Source of the DNA: Anaerolinea thermophila UNI-1
GTDB lineage: Bacteria > Chloroflexota > Anaerolineae > Anaerolineales > Anaerolineaceae
DNA length: 64,000 nt
Reading direction: 5' to 3'
NCBI RefSeq assembly: GCF_000199675.1
Contig: NC_014960.1
Coordinates: forward strand, 186,001-250,000
A program made the translations under genes and the position numbers. Shown here piece after piece: positions 22,691 through 32,014 of the stretch (positions are counted from its first letter, which is position 1; the number at the start of each line of letters is the position of its first letter). Below the pieces are notes generated by a model that ran no database searches, had not been told where the DNA came from, and saw only the letters and a program-made list of their open reading frames with translations.

Positions 22691-23986
22691 ATGTCGAAGA
22701 AGTTCTGGTATTCTCTGATCGCAGTGCTGATGCTCACTGCGCTGGTGCTTTCGGCGTGCGGCGGCGCGGCAACGCAAGCCCCCGCCCAAACTCAACCGCC
22801 TGCGCAGGGCGGCAAGGAAGTGGAAGTCTTTTCGTGGTGGACGGGCGGCGGCGAAGCCGCAGGTCTGGAAGCCATGATTAAGGTCTTCAACGCCAAGTAC
22901 CCCGATATCAAATTCATCAATGCCGCGGTAGCGGGCGGCGCCGGGACGAACGCCCGCGCCGTGCTGGCAACCCGTCTGCAGTCCGGCGATCCCCCCGACT
23001 CATGGCAGGGGCATGCCGGTCAGGAGTTGATTGGCACGTACGTGGCAGGCAATCAGATTCAACCGCTCAACGACCTGTACGAGTCTGAGGGCTGGCTGAA
23101 GGTGATGCCTCAGACGCTCATCCCGCTGATTTCGCAGGATGGCAAGATTTACTCCGTGCCGGTCAATATCCACCGCGCCAATGTGTTGTGGTACAACCCC
23201 AAGATTTTGGAAGACAACAAAATCGCCGTCCCCACCACCATTGACGAGTGGTTCGCCGCTATGGACAAACTCAAAGCCGCTGGCGTGACCCCACTGGCGC
23301 TGGGCGAGCAGTGGACCAAGATGCACTTACTCGAAACCATCCTGCTGGGCACGCTGGGCGCCGAGAAGTATAACGGTTTGTGGAACGGTACCACCGATTG
23401 GGGCAGTGCTGAGGTCAAGACCGCGCTGGAGAACTTCCAGAAAGCCATGACTTACGCCAACACCGATTCGGCTTCCCTCTCATGGCAGGATGCCGCGCAA
23501 CTGGTGGTCAACGGTGATGCCGCCTTCAACGTCATGGGCGACTGGGCGGAAGGCTACTTCCGTGAACTGGGCAAGAAACCCAAGGTGGATTACGGCTGGG
23601 CGCCGGTGCCCGGTTCGGTGGGTGTCTTCCAGTTCCTTTCCGATTCGTTCGTGCTGGCGGTGGGCGCGCCCGATCCCGAAGCCGCGGTGGCGTGGCTGAA
23701 GGTGGCTGGCTCCAAGGAAGGGCAGGAAGCCTTCAACCCGGTCAAAGGCTCCATCTGCGCCCGCACCGACTGCGACAAAGCCCTCTTTGGCGAGTACCTG
23801 CAGTCGGCCATGGATGACTGGGCAAGCAATGTGGTGGTTGGCTCGCTGACGCACGGCGTGGTTGCCAACGACTCGTGGAAGAGCGAAATTGACACCGCGT
23901 TGGGGCTGTTCGTCTCCAACGGCGACCTTGCCGCCTTCCAGAGCGCGCTGGTGAACGCCTGCAAGTCCTCTGGACCCTGCAAGTAG
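22691..23986 (+). CDS. Sugar ABC transporter substrate-binding lipoprotein
   Basis: The 431-residue family 1 binding protein starts with a lipoprotein signal; the lipobox LVLSACGG puts the lipidated cysteine at residue 23. The mature part (EVEVFSWWTGGGEAAGLEAM) resembles glucose/mannose- or oligosaccharide-binding proteins. Trp- and Asp-rich pocket segments follow (DSWQGHAGQE, LSWQDAAQLV). AAGGAGAAACAC precedes ATG 22691; upstream in-frame codons are not used. It presents sugar to the two permeases downstream. Confidence 0.92.
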   Translation: MSKKFWYSLIAVLMLTALVLSACGGAATQAPAQTQPPAQGGKEVEVFSWWTGGGEAAGLEAMIKVFNAKYPDIKFINAAVAGGAGTNARAVLATRLQSGDPPDSWQGHAGQELIGTYVAGNQIQPLNDLYESEGWLKVMPQTLIPLISQDGKIYSVPVNIHRANVLWYNPKILEDNKIAVPTTIDEWFAAMDKLKAAGVTPLALGEQWTKMHLLETILLGTLGAEKYNGLWNGTTDWGSAEVKTALENFQKAMTYANTDSASLSWQDAAQLVVNGDAAFNVMGDWAEGYFRELGKKPKVDYGWAPVPGSVGVFQFLSDSFVLAVGAPDPEAAVAWLKVAGSKEGQEAFNPVKGSICARTDCDKALFGEYLQSAMDDWASNVVVGSLTHGVVANDSWKSEIDTALGLFVSNGDLAAFQSALVNACKSSGPCK

Positions 23987-24002
23987 TCTTTTTGTGGGCG
24001 AT

Positions 24003-24032
24003 ATGGGGCTTCATCTGCGGGTGAAGCCCCAT
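24003..24032 (+). promoter_or_regulatory. Intercistronic stem-loop after the binding-protein gene
   Basis: A perfect 11-bp stem, ATGGGGCTTCA (24003-24013) with TGAAGCCCCAT (24022-24032), stands between binding protein and permease and lacks a T-run. This position commonly protects the 5' message and raises binding-protein output over permeases. Confidence 0.7.
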
Positions 24033-24064
24033 TCCTCATAACCCTCGCAAGACGCAGGTGCGCC

Positions 24065-24952
24065 ATGTTCAAAAACAAGGATCGGTATCTCTCGTTTTTG
24101 CTCGTCCTGCCTTCCATCCTGGCAGTGATGATTTTTATTTACGGGTTTATCGGATGGTCGATTCGGGTTTCTCTCTCTCAATGGAAGGGCTTGAATCCCA
24201 ATTTTGCATGGGCAGGGCTGAACAATTATATCGAGTTGTTCTCTGACCCGCGCTTCATGGTGGACATCCGTAATACGGTCATCTTCACGGTGGTTTTTGT
24301 GGTGGGCTGTATTGTGGTGGGATTCTTCCTGGCGGTGATGCTTGATCAGGGGCTGAAGGGAGAAGCCTTCTTCCGCACCCTGTTCCTCTTCCCCATGGCA
24401 ATTTCCTTCATTGTTACCGGCGTTGTCTGGCGCTGGCTGATGAATCCTGCAACCGGCTCGCGCATGAGCGGTTTGAATCTGCTCTTTTCCTACCTTCATC
24501 TTGACTTTCTCATCAACAACTGGCATACCACGCCTACCTGGGGCATTGCCGCTGTGGCACTGGCGGCAATCTGGCAAATGTCGGGCTACACCATGGCGCT
24601 GTATCTGGCAGGACTGCGCTCCATCCCTCTGGAACTGCGCGAAGCCGCCCAAATTGACGGCGCCAGTGAATGGCAAATTTACCGCCATGTCATTTTGCCC
24701 ATTTTGACCCCGGTGACGTTGAGCGCGCTGATTATTTTGGGGCATATTTCCCTCAAAGTCTTTGACTTAATCATCGCCATGGCTGGCAAACAGTTGGCGC
24801 TGGATGTGCCTGCTATTTACATGTGGCAGACCACCTTTGACGGGCTGTTTTACGCACGCGGCGCCGCTATTGCGACTCTCCTGCTCATCAGTGTGGCGGT
24901 GTTGATTATTCCTTACATGTGGTTTACCCTGCGGAGCGAGAAACAACTATGA
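24065..24952 (+). CDS. Sugar ABC transporter permease (MalF/UgpA-like)
   Basis: The 295-residue protein has six predicted membrane segments and the EAA cytoplasmic loop (REAAQIDGASEWQIYRHVILP) that docks the ATPase. The stop overlaps the next permease start in ATGA (24949-24952), so the two are translated together. No ATPase gene lies nearby; a shared MsmK/UgpC-type ATPase elsewhere is likely. Confidence 0.92.
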   Translation: MFKNKDRYLSFLLVLPSILAVMIFIYGFIGWSIRVSLSQWKGLNPNFAWAGLNNYIELFSDPRFMVDIRNTVIFTVVFVVGCIVVGFFLAVMLDQGLKGEAFFRTLFLFPMAISFIVTGVVWRWLMNPATGSRMSGLNLLFSYLHLDFLINNWHTTPTWGIAAVALAAIWQMSGYTMALYLAGLRSIPLELREAAQIDGASEWQIYRHVILPILTPVTLSALIILGHISLKVFDLIIAMAGKQLALDVPAIYMWQTTFDGLFYARGAAIATLLLISVAVLIIPYMWFTLRSEKQL

Positions 24953-25773
24953 AAGCAAAATCTCTGCGCATCGGGAAAAACTGGCTCTATGCACCGCTGA
25001 TTTTCATGTCCATTTTCTATCTGCTTCCCATGTACGTGATGCTGGTGACGGGCTTCAAACCCTTTGAGGAAGTGAACCTCAAGACCATGTGGGCACTGCC
25101 CCACACCATTGCTTTTGATAATTACGTGGAAGCCTTCCGCCATCTGGCGCCTTCTCTGCGCAACAGTTTTGTCATGGTCATTCCGGCGACGATTATCTCG
25201 TCCTTCCTCGGGTCGCTGAATGGCTATGTGCTGGCAAAGTGGAAGTTCAAGGGTGCTGATGTCATCTTCCCGCTGATTTTGTTCGGCATGTTCATCCCCT
25301 ATCAGAGCATTCTCATCCCGCTGGTGCAGTTCATGAAATCTGCCAATCTCACCGGCATCCCCGGTTTGATTCTGGCGCACGTCATTTACGGCATTCCCAT
25401 CACTACGCTGACCTTCCGCAACTACTACGCTAGTTTGCCGCAGGAATTAATCGAAGCCGCCCGCATTGACGGGGCTAACATGCTGGGGGTGTACCGCTGG
25501 ATTCTTCTGCCTATCTCCATCCCGAGTTTTGTGGTGGTGCTCATCTGGCAGTTCACTTCGGCATGGAATGACTTCCTCTTTGCGGTGGTGTTGACAGGCA
25601 ACGAACAATGGCCCATCACCGTAGCGCTGAACAACATGGCGGGCAGTCAAATCATCGCCTGGAACGTGCAGATGGCAGGTTCTCTGCTGGCGGCTCTGCC
25701 CACCCTTCTGGTGTATCTCTTCCTCGGACAGTACTTCCTGCGCGGCTTGCTGGCCGGCTCGCTGAAAGGATAG
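24949..25773 (+). CDS. Sugar ABC transporter permease (MalG/UgpE-like)
   Basis: The 274-residue second permease subunit has six segments and the EAA loop IEAARIDGANMLGVYRW. ATG 24949 (MKAKSLRIGK) is chosen because of the ATGA overlap; in-frame codons from 24919 lie within the previous gene. It forms a heterodimeric channel with the preceding permease. Confidence 0.92.
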   Translation: MKAKSLRIGKNWLYAPLIFMSIFYLLPMYVMLVTGFKPFEEVNLKTMWALPHTIAFDNYVEAFRHLAPSLRNSFVMVIPATIISSFLGSLNGYVLAKWKFKGADVIFPLILFGMFIPYQSILIPLVQFMKSANLTGIPGLILAHVIYGIPITTLTFRNYYASLPQELIEAARIDGANMLGVYRWILLPISIPSFVVVLIWQFTSAWNDFLFAVVLTGNEQWPITVALNNMAGSQIIAWNVQMAGSLLAALPTLLVYLFLGQYFLRGLLAGSLKG

Positions 25774-25780
25774 GTGAACC

Positions 25781-26770
25781 GTGGCACAAAAACCGCTGAA
25801 CTGGGGTATTCTTTCGACGGCGCACATTAACCGCGCGCTGATTCCCGTGTTGCAGTCCTCAAAACGCACGCGCCTGCTGGCGGTGGCTTCACGCAGTCTG
25901 GAGTCTGCCCAAGCCTACGCCCGCGAGTGGAGCATCCCGCGCGCTTATGGCAGGTATGAAGACCTGCTTGCCGACCCGGACATTGACGTCATCTACAATC
26001 CCCTGCCCAATCACCTGCATGCCGACTGGACGATCAAAGCCGTGCAGGCGGGCAAGCACGTGTTGTGTGAAAAACCCCTGGCGCTCACCCTGAGCGAGGT
26101 GGATGCCATGCGCGAGGCGGCGCAGGCACATGGCAAAATCATCGCCGAGGCGTTCATGTACCGCCACCACCCCCAAACGCTCAAGGTGAAAGAAATCGTG
26201 GACAGTGGTATCCTCGGTGCAGTGAAGATGGTGCGCGGGGCTTTCACCTTCACGCTCGACCGCCCCGGCAATTACCGCCTGGAGCCGTCCATGGGTGGGG
26301 GCAGTCTGTGGGATGTGGGCTGTTACCCGCTGAGTTACGCGCGTTTTGTGCTGGGCGCCGAGCCGCTGGAAGTCTTTGGCTGGCAGACGCTCAACCCGGC
26401 GGGGTGCGAGATGTCCTTTGTGGCGCAGGTGCGCTTCCCGGGCGAGGCTTTCCTGCAATTTGAAAGCAGTTTCGAACGTCCCCCGCGGGCGTTCATGGAG
26501 TTTGTGGGCAGTGAGGGACGTCTGGAAGTGCCTGACCCCTTCAAGCCGGGCTTGTCCACGCGCTTGTTGCTCACCCGCAGTGGACGCACCGAGACCATCA
26601 AAGTAAAGGGCAAAGAACTCTACCTGGGCGAGGTGGAAGACCTCTGCGATGCAGTGCAGATGGGCAAGCCGCCGCGCATCTCGCTGGAAGACAGCCGCGG
26701 CAACATTGCCGCCCTGCTGGCGCTGATTGAATCCGCTCAGCGGGGCGTGCCTGTGGCGGTAAAGGGGTAA
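25781..26770 (+). CDS. Gfo/Idh/MocA-family oxidoreductase
   Basis: The 329-residue NAD(P)-dependent enzyme has an N-terminal Rossmann fold (WGILSTAHINRALIPVLQ), the conserved EKPLALT motif near residue 92 and a C-terminal dimer/substrate domain (GGGSLWDVGCYPLSYARFV). Relatives oxidise myo-inositol, glucose or 1,5-anhydro sugars. GTG 25781 follows AGGTGAACC, 7 bp after the permease, so it probably processes the imported sugar. Confidence 0.88.
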   Translation: MAQKPLNWGILSTAHINRALIPVLQSSKRTRLLAVASRSLESAQAYAREWSIPRAYGRYEDLLADPDIDVIYNPLPNHLHADWTIKAVQAGKHVLCEKPLALTLSEVDAMREAAQAHGKIIAEAFMYRHHPQTLKVKEIVDSGILGAVKMVRGAFTFTLDRPGNYRLEPSMGGGSLWDVGCYPLSYARFVLGAEPLEVFGWQTLNPAGCEMSFVAQVRFPGEAFLQFESSFERPPRAFMEFVGSEGRLEVPDPFKPGLSTRLLLTRSGRTETIKVKGKELYLGEVEDLCDAVQMGKPPRISLEDSRGNIAALLALIESAQRGVPVAVKG

Positions 26771-26971
26771 AGAGAGAAAATCCTTAAAAAACCCATCCGC
26801 ATTTCTTAAGGTGATCCAGACAGGTTTGCGGGTATAATTTCCCTTTGTCCCGTTCTGGCGGGAAAATCACCCCAATTGGGTGGGATGCACGGCGGGTGAA
26901 ACGACCTATAATAAAATTGTTCACGGCATCCTTCCCTTTCCCAATCCCACAACAGCATCGGTGAGCGGATC
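26771..26971 (+). promoter_or_regulatory. dnaE upstream region
   Basis: An inverted repeat CCTTAA (26782-26787) / TTAAGG (26806-26811) and two TATAAT boxes (26833-26838 and 26907-26912) are seen. No good -35 is spaced correctly for either box, so the promoter assignment is weak. Confidence 0.4.
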
Positions 26972-29900
26972 ATGTCTTTTGCCCATTTGCATGTGCATAC
27001 CCAATACTCTCTGCTGGACGGCTTTTCCAATCCCAAGCAGTTAGTTGCCCGTGCCAAAGAGATGGGCATGCCAGCGGTAGCAATCACTGATCACGGCACC
27101 ATGTTCGGAGTGATTGAGTTCTTCCAGGCGGCTACCGCCGCGGGCATCAAGCCCATCATCGGGCTGGAAGCCTACATGGCGGCGCGGCGCATGCAGGATC
27201 GCGACCCCAAACTGGATAAATCCAGTTTTCACCTGCTTTTACTGGCAGAGAATCAGACCGGCTACCAGAATCTGCTCAAAATTGCCTCGGCGGCGCAGTT
27301 AGAGGGTTTTTACTACAATCCGCGCATCGATCATGATTTTCTTGCTGAGCATCACGAAGGGTTGATCTGCACCACCGGCTGTCTCTCTGCCGAGATTCCC
27401 GAAGCCCTCAAAGAGGGCGATGTTGAGCGTGCCCGCAAACTGGCGGACTGGTACTACGAGGTTTTTGGTGCCGAGAACTTCTTCTTTGAACTGCAAAACC
27501 ACGATATTCCCGAACTGCAGGCGGTCAACCGCCAGTTGATTGAACTGGGAAAACGCTACAACGCCCGCTTTATCGCCACCAACGATGTGCATTACATCAA
27601 CCCCGAAGACGCCCGCCTGCAGGACGTTTTGCTGTGCATACAAACGGGCAACCTGCTCTCTGAACCCAAGCGCTTCCGCATGAGCGTGGATACCTTTTAC
27701 CTGCGCTCACCCGAAGAGATGAGCCGGTTGTTCGCCGACATCCCCGAGGCGTTGAGCAATACCCTGCTCATCGCTGAGCGCTGTAACGTGGATTTGACCA
27801 GCAAGGGCTACCACCTGCCGCGCTTTCCCGTCCCCGAAGGCTACACCGCCGAAACCTACCTGCGCGAACTGTGTGAACAGGGCTTGCGGCGGCGCTACGG
27901 CACGCGGGCTGATGACCCCGTGGTGCGCGAGCGTCTGGAGTACGAACTCAGGGTCATTCATCAGATGGGCTTTGATGCCTACTTCCTTATTGTTTGGGAC
28001 TTAACCCAGTACGCCCAGAGGAACGGCATCTGGTACAATGCGCGCGGTTCGGCGGCGGGTTCGATGGTGGCTTACGTGCTGGGCATTACCATGGTTGAGC
28101 CGATTGAACACGGCTTGATTTTTGAGCGCTTCCTCAACCCCGGGCGTATTTCCATGCCCGATATTGACCTGGATTTTCAGGACGACCTGCGTCCGCGCAT
28201 GCTGGAGTACTGCGCCAGCAGATACGGCGATGACAAGGTGGCGCAGATTATCACCTTTGGCACGCTGGGCGCCAAAGCCGCCATTCGCGACGTGGGACGG
28301 GTGATGGACATTCCCCTGGCAGAGGTGGACCGCCTCAGCAAGATGCTTTCCACCGCACCGAATAAGAACGTCACCATCCGTGAAGCCCTGGAGACCGTGC
28401 CGGAGTTCAAGGCGGCGTATGAAGAAGCCGACTACCTGCGCGACCTGATTGACACCGCCGCACGCATGGAAGGCGTGGTGCGCAACGCCGGTACGCACGC
28501 CGCCGGTGTGGTGATTACGGACGAACCCATCGTGCAGTATCTGCCTCTGCATCGTCCTACCTCTGGCTCGGAAGAAAGCCCCATCAAGACCGTTACCCAG
28601 TTTGAGATGTCCATCATCGAGTCGCTGGGCTTGCTCAAGGTGGATTTCCTCGGGCTGGCAACGCTGACCATCATGCAGAGGGCTTGCCAGTTAATCGAAC
28701 AGCGCCATGGCGTGCGCCTGAACCTGCACAACATTCCCACCGATGACCCCGAAACCTACGAGTTTCTGGCGCAGGGGCACACCGCGGGTGTCTTCCAGTT
28801 AGAAGGCAGTGGCATGACCCGCTTCCTGGTGCAGATGCGCCCGCAAACGCTGGATCATGTGATTGCTATGGTGGCGCTTTACCGCCCCGGGCCGCTGGAC
28901 TTCATCCCCACCTACATCCGCCGCATGCACGGCGAAGAACCCGTGCAGTACCGCCATCCAGCGCTGGAGCCCATCTTCAAAGAAACTTACGGTATCCCCG
29001 TTTATCAGGAACAAATCATGCGCGCGGCGGTGGAACTGGCGGGCTACACCATGTCCGAGTCGGACGAACTGCGCAAAGCCATTGCCAAGAAGCAGAAGGA
29101 CAAACTGCTCAAGCACCGTGAGAAATTCATCAAAGGCGCGGTCCAGCGCGGTATTGATGAGGAAACTGCCGCGGCGATTTTCGACGATTGGGAAGAGTTT
29201 GCTCGCTACGGTTTCAACAAATCGCACGCCGCCGATTACGGCGTGATTGCCGTGCAGACGGCTTATCTGAAAAAGCATTACACTGCCGAGTACATGACCG
29301 CCCTGCTCTCGGCGTCCAAGAACGAGACCGAGAAGGTGGCTTTCTACGTGGCAGATGCCAAAAATCTGGGCGTGCCGGTGCTTCCCCCAGACATCAACAC
29401 CAGCGGATGGGATTTCACCATCGAGGATCAGCCCGACGGCAAGCCTGCCATCCGCTTCGGGTTGGGGGCGGTGAAGAACGTGGGGCAGAACGCTGTGGAG
29501 ATGATTCTACAGGCGCGCGAAGAAGGCGGTCCTTTCCAGAGCCTGACCGATTTTGCCTCGCGGGTGGATTTGCGCAGTGTGGGCAAACGCTCGCTGGAGT
29601 GCCTCATCAAAGTAGGCGCACTGGATCGCTTTGGCAACCGCAAGGCGCTTTTAGAGATCATGGATACCATTCTCAACGTCAGCGCCAGCCATTTCCGCGC
29701 GGTGAGCAGTGGGCAACTGACATTTTTTGGCGCCACGGTGGGCGCGAATGTGGACGCCATCGAGAACATTCACCTGCCTTTTACCACCAGTATGGACACG
29801 CGCGAACAACTGGAGTGGGAGCGTGAACTGATTGGCTTGTACGTCTCCGATCATCCGCTTAACCCGTACTGGAACAGCATGCGCAAGCGTCTGAGCTACT

Positions 29901-30937
29901 ACTCCAATCAACTGGCAGACCTGCGCAATCACACCCCCGTCTCGGTGGGCGGCATGGTGACGCGCTTCCGCCAGCACCAGACCAAGAACGGTAAGCCCAT
30001 GGCGTTTGTCACCCTGGAAGACCTGCGTGGTCCCATTGAACTGGTCATCTTCCCCAGCGCGTGGGAGAAATACCACACGCTGGTGCACATGGATGCTATC
30101 CTCATCGCCGAGGGCAAGGTGGATACCGAAAGCGGCGATCCCAAGGTGCTGGTGGATAAGTTGAGCGAAGTGGCTCTTGAGGTGGTAGCGGGCGAGGATA
30201 CCGGTACTGCCTCGTGGTCTTCCTCGATGGAATTGGAGTGGGAAAAGCCGCCTTTTGAGATGGGAATTGAAGAGGAAGAGGTCGCACCCGAGGCGCTGGT
30301 AGTTGCCGAGGCTCGGGTGGAGTATGCCCCTGCTGCGCCTGCCCCCGTGGCAGCGCCTGTTCAGCCTTCTGCACCGGTTCAACATGCCAATGGAAACGGC
30401 AAGTCTGCGCCGTTGAACCCTGTGGATGGTCTTGAGCCACCGGAAGAGCCGCCGGACTGGCATCTGTACGGCTATGAAATGACGCCCGAGGATGCCTCAC
30501 TGCCATTGGAAGAACCACTGCCTTCAATCTCTGTTCCGGCGCCGGTGAAGCGGGAGCCTGTCGTTCCTTCGCCTGCTGTACCGGGAATATCCTCTGCTGA
30601 CACGGTGAGCATCGGCTCGGCTTTTCCGAATGTGCCATTGATTATCCCGCCTTACGGGCAAACCTCGCTGAGCGGGGATGCTCCGCGCATGGTCAAAATC
30701 ACCCTGCGTTCAACGGGCGACCGCCAGCGAGACGTCCGGCGCATGCGGCGCGTGTACAATAAACTGCACTCCCACCCGGGCAACGACCGCTTTGCCTTCT
30801 GGATTTTTGAGGGCAAAAGCGGGTATTTGTTTGAATTTCCCAACGAAACCACTTGTGTTTCGGAAGAATTGCTGGAAGAATTGTATGGAATTGTTGGACG
30901 GGAAAACGTCCTTGTAGAACCTATCCCCATTCATTGA
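26972..30937 (+). CDS. dnaE: DNA polymerase III alpha subunit (DnaE)
   Basis: This is the replicative polymerase, 1321 residues. An N-terminal PHP domain (HLHVHTQYSLLDG, ITDHGTMFG, residues 5-48) is followed by the C-family polymerase core, with two catalytic aspartates in MPDIDLDFQDD near residue 397 and the third in LKVDFLGL near 556. The helix-hairpin-helix and OB fold (VSVGGMVTRFRQHQTKNGK, near 990) come next. A Pro/Ala/Glu-rich linker of about 130 residues (near 1090-1225) separates the OB fold from a compact C-terminal domain of about 85 residues. No intein is present. Confidence 0.97.
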   Translation: MSFAHLHVHTQYSLLDGFSNPKQLVARAKEMGMPAVAITDHGTMFGVIEFFQAATAAGIKPIIGLEAYMAARRMQDRDPKLDKSSFHLLLLAENQTGYQNLLKIASAAQLEGFYYNPRIDHDFLAEHHEGLICTTGCLSAEIPEALKEGDVERARKLADWYYEVFGAENFFFELQNHDIPELQAVNRQLIELGKRYNARFIATNDVHYINPEDARLQDVLLCIQTGNLLSEPKRFRMSVDTFYLRSPEEMSRLFADIPEALSNTLLIAERCNVDLTSKGYHLPRFPVPEGYTAETYLRELCEQGLRRRYGTRADDPVVRERLEYELRVIHQMGFDAYFLIVWDLTQYAQRNGIWYNARGSAAGSMVAYVLGITMVEPIEHGLIFERFLNPGRISMPDIDLDFQDDLRPRMLEYCASRYGDDKVAQIITFGTLGAKAAIRDVGRVMDIPLAEVDRLSKMLSTAPNKNVTIREALETVPEFKAAYEEADYLRDLIDTAARMEGVVRNAGTHAAGVVITDEPIVQYLPLHRPTSGSEESPIKTVTQFEMSIIESLGLLKVDFLGLATLTIMQRACQLIEQRHGVRLNLHNIPTDDPETYEFLAQGHTAGVFQLEGSGMTRFLVQMRPQTLDHVIAMVALYRPGPLDFIPTYIRRMHGEEPVQYRHPALEPIFKETYGIPVYQEQIMRAAVELAGYTMSESDELRKAIAKKQKDKLLKHREKFIKGAVQRGIDEETAAAIFDDWEEFARYGFNKSHAADYGVIAVQTAYLKKHYTAEYMTALLSASKNETEKVAFYVADAKNLGVPVLPPDINTSGWDFTIEDQPDGKPAIRFGLGAVKNVGQNAVEMILQAREEGGPFQSLTDFASRVDLRSVGKRSLECLIKVGALDRFGNRKALLEIMDTILNVSASHFRAVSSGQLTFFGATVGANVDAIENIHLPFTTSMDTREQLEWERELIGLYVSDHPLNPYWNSMRKRLSYYSNQLADLRNHTPVSVGGMVTRFRQHQTKNGKPMAFVTLEDLRGPIELVIFPSAWEKYHTLVHMDAILIAEGKVDTESGDPKVLVDKLSEVALEVVAGEDTGTASWSSSMELEWEKPPFEMGIEEEEVAPEALVVAEARVEYAPAAPAPVAAPVQPSAPVQHANGNGKSAPLNPVDGLEPPEEPPDWHLYGYEMTPEDASLPLEEPLPSISVPAPVKREPVVPSPAVPGISSADTVSIGSAFPNVPLIIPPYGQTSLSGDAPRMVKITLRSTGDRQRDVRRMRRVYNKLHSHPGNDRFAFWIFEGKSGYLFEFPNETTCVSEELLEELYGIVGRENVLVEPIPIH

Positions 30938-30964
30938 GGAAAATTTTTTACATAAAAAGAGGCA

Positions 30965-31951
30965 ATGATTATGTTCAAGACTTCACTCAGAACCATTGGT
31001 GTGATGACTTCGGGGGGGGATGCTCCCGGAATGAATCCTGCCATCCGCGCGGTGGTGCGCACGGCACTGGCAAACGGCATCCGGGTGATTGGCATTGAAG
31101 ACGGCTATGAAGGCATGCTCAACGGGCGTTTCCGCGAGATGGGCGCGCGCGATGTCGGCGGCATTTTACAGCGCGGGGGGACGATTCTGCGCACTGCCCG
31201 CAGTATGGAATTCAAAACTCCGGAAGGACAGCGCAAAGCCATTCGCCAGTTGAGCAGCGCTGGCATTGATGCGGTGGTCATCATCGGCGGAGATGGCTCA
31301 TTGACCGGTGGGATGAAACTGCAGGAACAGGGCGTGCCGGTGATTGGCATCCCCGGCAGTATTGATAACGACATCTACGGCACCGATATGTGCGTCGGCG
31401 TGGATACCGCCCTCAACACCATTGTGGACGCCATTGACAAACTGCGCGATACGGCATCCTCACACAACCGCGCCTTCTTCGTTGAGACCATGGGGCGTAA
31501 CTGCGGCTATCTGGCGGTGCAGGCAGGCATCATCTGCGGGGCAGAGATGGCCATTATCCCCGAGTACGAAACCCCCTTCAAAGAAGTGGCTGAGGCAGTG
31601 GAAGATGCCTACAAGCGCGGTAAGTCGCACTGCATCATTGTGGTGGCGGAAGGCGCCAAACTCAACGCCAACGAACTGGCGGCAAAACTGCAGGAAATGA
31701 ACGTGGGCTTTGATACCCGCGTGACCGTGCTGGGGCATGTTCAGCGCGGCGGAAAACCCACTGCCTTCGACCGCTTCCTGGCAACCCGCTTTGGCGTCAA
31801 AGCCATTGAGTTCCTGCTTAGCGGGCAAACCGGCGTGATGACCGCCCTGACCGGGCGCGACATCACCCCCATCCCGCTGGCGACGGTGGTCAACAACCGC
31901 CGTACCCTGAGTGAGGAATACATCAAGATGGCGCGCATCCTGGCGCGGTAA
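30965..31951 (+). CDS. pfkA: ATP-dependent 6-phosphofructokinase
   Basis: It phosphorylates fructose 6-phosphate in glycolysis. The 328-residue protein has VMTSGGDAPGMN, the ATP-type GGDGS motif (pyrophosphate enzymes have GGDD), PGSIDNDI with catalytic Asp, and ETMGRNCGYLA. It is group A, close to the E. coli enzyme length of 320. Either ATG 30965 or 30971 could start. It is the counterpart of glpX further along the window. Confidence 0.95.
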   Translation: MIMFKTSLRTIGVMTSGGDAPGMNPAIRAVVRTALANGIRVIGIEDGYEGMLNGRFREMGARDVGGILQRGGTILRTARSMEFKTPEGQRKAIRQLSSAGIDAVVIIGGDGSLTGGMKLQEQGVPVIGIPGSIDNDIYGTDMCVGVDTALNTIVDAIDKLRDTASSHNRAFFVETMGRNCGYLAVQAGIICGAEMAIIPEYETPFKEVAEAVEDAYKRGKSHCIIVVAEGAKLNANELAAKLQEMNVGFDTRVTVLGHVQRGGKPTAFDRFLATRFGVKAIEFLLSGQTGVMTALTGRDITPIPLATVVNNRRTLSEEYIKMARILAR

Positions 31952-31978
31952 TCAACGATCAGCAAGTTAATTAAGTCA

Positions 31979-32014
31979 GCCCGCCGCTTTGTGGAGCAGG
32001 CGGGCTTTGCTTTT
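31979..32014 (+). terminator. Intrinsic terminator after pfkA
   Basis: GCCCGCC (31979-31985) pairs with GGCGGGC (31999-32005) and is followed by TTTGCTTTT. Confidence 0.9.

Noticed and set aside
26972..30937. Intein in dnaE
   Set aside because: The polymerase motifs are contiguous and the extra length is low-complexity linker near the C-terminus.
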